Below, one piece after another: positions 60,637 through 64,000 of a stretch of DNA of 64,000 nucleotides; the stretch's first letter is position 1, and every line of letters starts with the position of its first letter. The notes beneath the pieces are model-generated. The model saw nothing but the letters and a program-made list of their open reading frames with translations. It made no database searches and was not told where the DNA came from. The position numbers were made by a program, and so were the translations under genes. This DNA comes from Pyrofollis japonicus (GTDB lineage Archaea; Thermoproteota; Thermoprotei_A; Sulfolobales; Pyrodictiaceae), in contig NZ_AP028634.1 in assembly GCF_033097485.1 (NCBI RefSeq), positions 1,665,126 to 1,729,125 on the forward strand, written 5' to 3'.

Positions 60637-62772
60637 TTGGAGAGAACTGGGCTACGAGGCCTCTTCGTCCTAAATACTAGGAGCATTGAAGACGCTGCAC
60701 AGAGCCTGGCGAGCTTCCTGCACCGCGACGGCTGCGTGGCCGCTGTTGAGCATTTTCTCGTAAAGGATCTCAAAGGGGCAGGATGCATAGCTAGGCCCTT
60801 TAGCGGCGTCGGGGAGCTTCTAGGCTTCGAGGCGGGTAACGCGATAATCGTTACCTCTGGGCTTCTTTCTCCGAACACTGCGGCCGCACTGGCTGGCCTC
60901 GTCAAGGCCAGCGGCGTTCTAGCCATAGTTGCTCCTGTGCTCAGTGAGTGGAATCCAGGCCCGCGAGGGGGCAGAGGAGGTTATCGTAGATACCTATTGG
61001 GTTCTTTTCCCGAGGCAGAGTCGCTGCTATGGCTAAGCGATGAAGACGAGTGCCGCGTGGTCGCAGAGCATTTGCCAAGGCCTAGGGCGACGGGTTCTCA
61101 GATAAGAGGAGCACCCAGGACTAGCAATGTGCCTAAGAGGCTTGCCGCGCTCCTGACAGAGGACCAGTTGAGAGCCTTCTCCCAGTACCTCGGGGCCCAG
61201 CGAAGTCTTAGATCACTGCTCGTGGTCGGTGACCGTGGTAGGGGGAAGAGCTTCCTACTAGGAGCAATAGCCGCCTATGAGGCGTATAGAGGTCTTGCGG
61301 GCGAGGCTGTACTGGTTGCTCCCAGCATCTACTCCGCCCAAAGCTTCTTCCGCGGATTCACAGCGGCCTCCAAGGCCTTAGGCCTAAGGCTTGTCACGGA
61401 GAGGAGAAAGCAGCTCGTAGAACGTGTCAGCACGCGCAACTTATCCATAGCCCTGCGTAGACCCGATGAGAGTGTTCGCCAACCAATAGTATTTGTTGAC
61501 GAGGCAGCTGCTGTAGGTGTTGCTAGGCTTCGAAGATACAGTAAAACAGCTTCACGCATCTATGCAGCCACAACACTCCACGGCTACGAAGGAGCTGGGC
61601 GTTACCTTGCACACTATGCCGAGAACATTCTCCCTAAGCCGCTTCTCCGAGTAGAACTACAGAGCCCAGTACGCTACGCGCCAGGAGACCCCCTTGAGGA
61701 ATGGGTCAACAAGGTCTTCGTGCTTAAGCCCCAGTACCCGGAGCCGCCTCGGGGCACAAACACTTCTGACATCCACGTAGAAGTTGTTGACCCGAATAAG
61801 CTCTCGGAGAACAAGGTGCTTGTTCGCAACATAGTATCGCTTCTATGGGAGGCACACTACCGCACCGAGCCCGACTATTTGCTAACACTATTAGAGTCGT
61901 CGACACACGAGATCGTGGCCGCGAAGATCAACGGCAAACTGGTAGCAGTAGCTGATGTAGCCTACGAGGAGCCCGGGCTCCCCGAGAAGGGCAGAATAAC
62001 GCTGCAGCTCATCAACCAGCAACTGGCAAGGAGCGAGGAAAACCTACGGGCCGCGAGGATAGTCAGGATAGCTGTTCACCCAGTGCTTCAGCGCCGCGGA
62101 ATAGGCTCAAGGCTCCTAGCATTCATAGAAAGCAGGGCCGCTGAGAGAGGATACCCCATTGTAACAACGATATATGGTAGGCATGATGTGCTCGGCTTCT
62201 GGCTTCGCAACGGCTACAAGGTGTTCTACATTAGTCCGCGCTATAACAAGGTCACGGGCGAGAAGAACATAGCTATGGTGAAGCCGCTTAGCGGGACAGC
62301 AAGCAACGTGGTCAAAGAACTCGTTGAAGCATTTACTAGGGAGCTTCTCCTTGCTGCACACATTCTCTACCGAGACGTATCGGCCGAGAAAATAGCTAGC
62401 ATACTAGAATCGATAAAAGAACAAGAACCCATACTATCAATACCTATAACCAGCGATGATGAGGCGAGGCTCCAGAAGGTTCTCAGAGACCCCGAGAAGC
62501 TTGAACACGCGGCTTATGCTGCCTATGCTTTACTAGTATCGCTGCTTCCGAGAGCAGCATCCATGCTAGGACTTGACGAACTAGTATCTCTCGTCGCCTA
62601 CCTTCTCCAAGGGAAACCGCTTAACGAGGTAGCCGATATACTGGGCGCAAGCATCGTGGAGACGAGAGCAAAGATAGTAAAAGCGCTTAGGAAGCTCCTA
62701 TCTTTCGGAGAAACAGCCGGGTCTATGAGGAGGCATCTCCACCGGGACAAGGGCTTAGCTCAAGCGCCGTGA
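60637..62772 (+). CDS. tmcA: tRNA(Met) cytidine acetyltransferase TmcA
   Basis: 711 residues from TTG 60637. An RNA helicase-like ATPase module has VVGDRGRGKSFLLGAIAAYE and IVFVDEAAAVG (the DEAA box); a GNAT acetyltransferase module has VRIAVHPVLQRRGIGSRLLA; the C-terminal helical part is the tRNA-binding region. It acetylates C34 of elongator tRNA-Met and, in thermophilic archaea, many other RNA sites. The frame is open and looks coding upstream (ERLKAFKKHL just before the TTG matches the usual first helix), but no ATG or GTG is found there, so the start is uncertain. Confidence 0.88.
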   Translation: MERTGLRGLFVLNTRSIEDAAQSLASFLHRDGCVAAVEHFLVKDLKGAGCIARPFSGVGELLGFEAGNAIIVTSGLLSPNTAAALAGLVKASGVLAIVAPVLSEWNPGPRGGRGGYRRYLLGSFPEAESLLWLSDEDECRVVAEHLPRPRATGSQIRGAPRTSNVPKRLAALLTEDQLRAFSQYLGAQRSLRSLLVVGDRGRGKSFLLGAIAAYEAYRGLAGEAVLVAPSIYSAQSFFRGFTAASKALGLRLVTERRKQLVERVSTRNLSIALRRPDESVRQPIVFVDEAAAVGVARLRRYSKTASRIYAATTLHGYEGAGRYLAHYAENILPKPLLRVELQSPVRYAPGDPLEEWVNKVFVLKPQYPEPPRGTNTSDIHVEVVDPNKLSENKVLVRNIVSLLWEAHYRTEPDYLLTLLESSTHEIVAAKINGKLVAVADVAYEEPGLPEKGRITLQLINQQLARSEENLRAARIVRIAVHPVLQRRGIGSRLLAFIESRAAERGYPIVTTIYGRHDVLGFWLRNGYKVFYISPRYNKVTGEKNIAMVKPLSGTASNVVKELVEAFTRELLLAAHILYRDVSAEKIASILESIKEQEPILSIPITSDDEARLQKVLRDPEKLEHAAYAAYALLVSLLPRAASMLGLDELVSLVAYLLQGKPLNEVADILGASIVETRAKIVKALRKLLSFGETAGSMRRHLHRDKGLAQAP

Positions 62773-62807
62773 AGAATGGGCAAGGTGCCGAGACCCCTCT
62801 CTCGCCC

Positions 62808-63392
62808 CTAATCGCCCGGCAGCACGCGGCTCGGAGATACAACGACTCCTTTCTCTCTGAGCCTTGAGGCGCACCTAGTGCAGTAGGCTGCCTCCTTGCG
62901 GTCAACTTCTACTATACTGTTACTGAAGCTCATCACGCATAACGGGTTAGAGCAGTGCTCTAGGCCGAAGGCGTGGCCGAGCTCATGCATACTCTCCTTC
63001 AGCAACCTCTCCATGAATAACTCGTTGCTCGGTGGAGCACCATAGAACTCTGGGCGGAGACGAGGAGTATAGACCACCGCAGCACCTCTGCCGAGAAGAG
63101 CCTCTCCGAAAACAAAGTTGAGCCCATCAGCGTAGGCGTCTATGCCAGCAACAACGAGCACAGCATCAGCCTCGGCGGCCTCTCGCAGCCCGGCCGCAAG
63201 GTAGAGAATGTGCTCGCTCCTATACTGGCCCCTAGCAGCGTCATAAGCCTCCAGCGGGGGACTCAGAACCTCATCAGCTAGAATGACTTCAGCGTTCACA
63301 TAGACGGTTGAAAGAAGGCGGCCAAGCACTCTAAGAACATCCATGTCCTCCTTCATAGAGACGAGTAGGAGCCTTAGTAGACGAGACGACAA
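62808..63392 (-). CDS. amzA: Archaemetzincin (zinc metalloprotease)
   Basis: 194 residues. The catalytic motif HELGHAFGLEHCSNPLCVMS is exactly the archaemetzincin form (HExxHxxGxxHC with a following CxMxF methionine turn), and CTRC follows shortly as the second zinc site. Expected to cleave peptides in the cytoplasm; no signal peptide is seen. Archaeal AmzA roles are unknown. The convergent tmcA gene ends 35 bases away. Confidence 0.88.
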   Translation of the reverse strand: MSSRLLRLLLVSMKEDMDVLRVLGRLLSTVYVNAEVILADEVLSPPLEAYDAARGQYRSEHILYLAAGLREAAEADAVLVVAGIDAYADGLNFVFGEALLGRGAAVVYTPRLRPEFYGAPPSNELFMERLLKESMHELGHAFGLEHCSNPLCVMSFSNSIVEVDRKEAAYCTRCASRLREKGVVVSPSRVLPGD

Positions 63393-63409
63393 CGTCCCTC
63401 ACCATACTC

Positions 63410-63535
63410 CTAGTGCTGGCCAAGATAAGCCAACAAGTGTAGCAGAAAAGCTAGCAAGAATAAACCAGCACCAATAACCGCTGCAATAAAACGCCGAGAA
63501 CCCCTAACAGAAGCATACATAGCAGCATAGCCCAA
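63410..63535 (-). CDS. Small membrane peptide (41 residues), tentative
   Basis: A minus-strand frame from TTG 63535 gives a basic start (YAAMYASVRGSRRFI) and one strong helix (AAVIGAGLFLLAFLLHLLAY). Positive-inside charge placement makes it look like a real single-span protein. No RBS or TATA box was identified, and a second frame here is also hydrophobic, so support is weak. It sits between archaemetzincin and the terminal gene, all on the same strand. Confidence 0.25.
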   Translation of the reverse strand: MGYAAMYASVRGSRRFIAAVIGAGLFLLAFLLHLLAYLGQH

Positions 63536-63603
63536 TAGAGAGACAGGACAGAGACAAACAAAAAAAAGTTGAGGAATAGTCCGATGGCGCTAGAACCCCT
63601 CTA

Positions 63604-63996
63604 CTAACCTGCCTGCTGATCCTTCTCAGTCGGCAAATATGGTGGCTGAGGCGGTGGCCCACCACTTGTTGGGTTAAACTTAATTTCATACGTTATCACA
63701 AACGGTGGATGAGAGTATGTAACATCAGCAGTACTATCGTAGCCTAAGTACTGCTCATACTTGTAAATAACTACGTGTACTTGTTCACCGGGATAAGTCT
63801 TGCTAGTTCTTTCAAGTTTAATCGTTGTTGCCTCGGCATTCATATTTGTATATGCATAGCTCAGTACAACACTAGCAGTACTTAGTAGCTTGTTAAGAGC
63901 CTTCGGAGCTATAGTGGTTATTACTTTCTTTATGATGGGTGCAACACCCGTGACAAGACCTGCCATTGCATCGGAGTTAAAGGAGCTAGAAGCCAC
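63604..63996 (-). CDS. Unknown protein, possibly continuing beyond the window
   Basis: 130 residues to a GTG at 63996, but the frame stays open to the window edge, so the true start may lie outside. The N-terminal helical part (GLVTGVAPIIKKVITTIAPK) is followed by beta-rich sequence (VHVVIYKYEQYLGYDSTADV, FVITYEIKFNPTSGG) and a Pro/Gly tail (GGPPPQPPYLPTEKDQQ). No cysteines and no family match. A secreted or structural role is possible but not supported further. Confidence 0.4.
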   Translation of the reverse strand: MASSSFNSDAMAGLVTGVAPIIKKVITTIAPKALNKLLSTASVVLSYAYTNMNAEATTIKLERTSKTYPGEQVHVVIYKYEQYLGYDSTADVTYSHPPFVITYEIKFNPTSGGPPPQPPYLPTEKDQQAG

Positions 63997-64000
63997 CTTA

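Noticed and set aside
63548-63567. Eight-A run as a terminator or slippage site
   Set aside because: It lies between minus-strand genes; a T-run on that strand may end the 63604-63996 transcript, but nothing supports programmed slippage.
1-64000. CRISPR arrays, insertion sequences, integrases, rRNA or tRNA genes
   Set aside because: No regularly spaced repeats, transposase motifs, or tRNA/rRNA consensus were found on either strand by reading.

Overview
The window looks like a chromosomal segment of a hyperthermophilic crenarchaeon, most plausibly a Desulfurococcales/Pyrodictiaceae relative (inference). Reasons: archaeal-type genes (archaemetzincin, GPN GTPase, tRNA acetyltransferase TmcA, archaeal short MetE, PorGDAB), AGG/AGA and ATA-rich codon use, frequent GTG and TTG starts, TATA boxes about 20-24 bp before many start codons (leaderless transcripts), and a C/D box guide RNA. 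No rRNA, tRNA, CRISPR array, insertion sequence or origin was recognised.

1-900 holds decayed genes: a frameshifted phosphoribosyltransferase fragment, a VapB antitoxin relic with one missing base, a VapC-like remnant, and the doubtful 3' end of a zinc-ribbon gene. 829-2429 carries two unlinked accessory proteins.

2466-16893 is the centrepiece: a carbon monoxide locus. A minus-strand operon runs cooF-cooS and then eleven complex I-type genes (nuoA-B-C-D-H-I-J-K-L-N-M order) with tight or overlapping spacing. There is no NuoEFG or FpoF input module, so CooS/CooF (Ni-CO dehydrogenase plus polyferredoxin) is the likely electron input, making a CO-driven proton- or sodium-pumping quinone reductase instead of the usual CO-to-H2 hydrogenase. 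The NuoD subunit keeps one cysteine of each [NiFe] CxxC pair and has lost the other. Downstream, a plus-strand group holds cooC, two related cysteine/histidine proteins flanking it (V4R-like, possible sensors or nickel chaperones), and a helix-turn-helix regulator with three cysteines. A perfect inverted repeat lies upstream of cooF.

17174-24194: peptide-type ABC transporter (binding protein and two permeases, no ATPases seen) with a TrmO-like gene inside it, then a MetF-like protein, a membrane-anchored unknown and core MetE. 24398-27594: pyruvate-type ferredoxin oxidoreductase porG-D-A-B. 27787-37862: two B12-binding-like radical SAM proteins, an AT-rich gene of foreign look, an aldehyde:ferredoxin oxidoreductase lacking one cluster cysteine, a nitroreductase and several small or membrane proteins.

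38048-41732: asparaginyl-tRNA synthetase, a UPF0104 membrane protein, a C/D box sRNA and a GT-B glycosyltransferase. 41738-48752: argG-argH-carA-carB operon (arginine and carbamoyl phosphate). 48898-56560: an ACT-domain protein and a threonine/methionine operon thrB-(cystathionine synthase/lyase)-thrC-hom-lysC-asd. 56730-59441: a TehA/Mae-type anion transporter next to malic enzyme, suggesting malate uptake and decarboxylation. 59522-64000: GPN GTPase, a GC-rich structured tract, tmcA, archaemetzincin and terminal small genes.

Metabolically the segment suggests low-potential ferredoxin chemistry (CO, 2-oxoacids, aldehydes) feeding a membrane ion pump, alongside biosynthesis of arginine, threonine and methionine.
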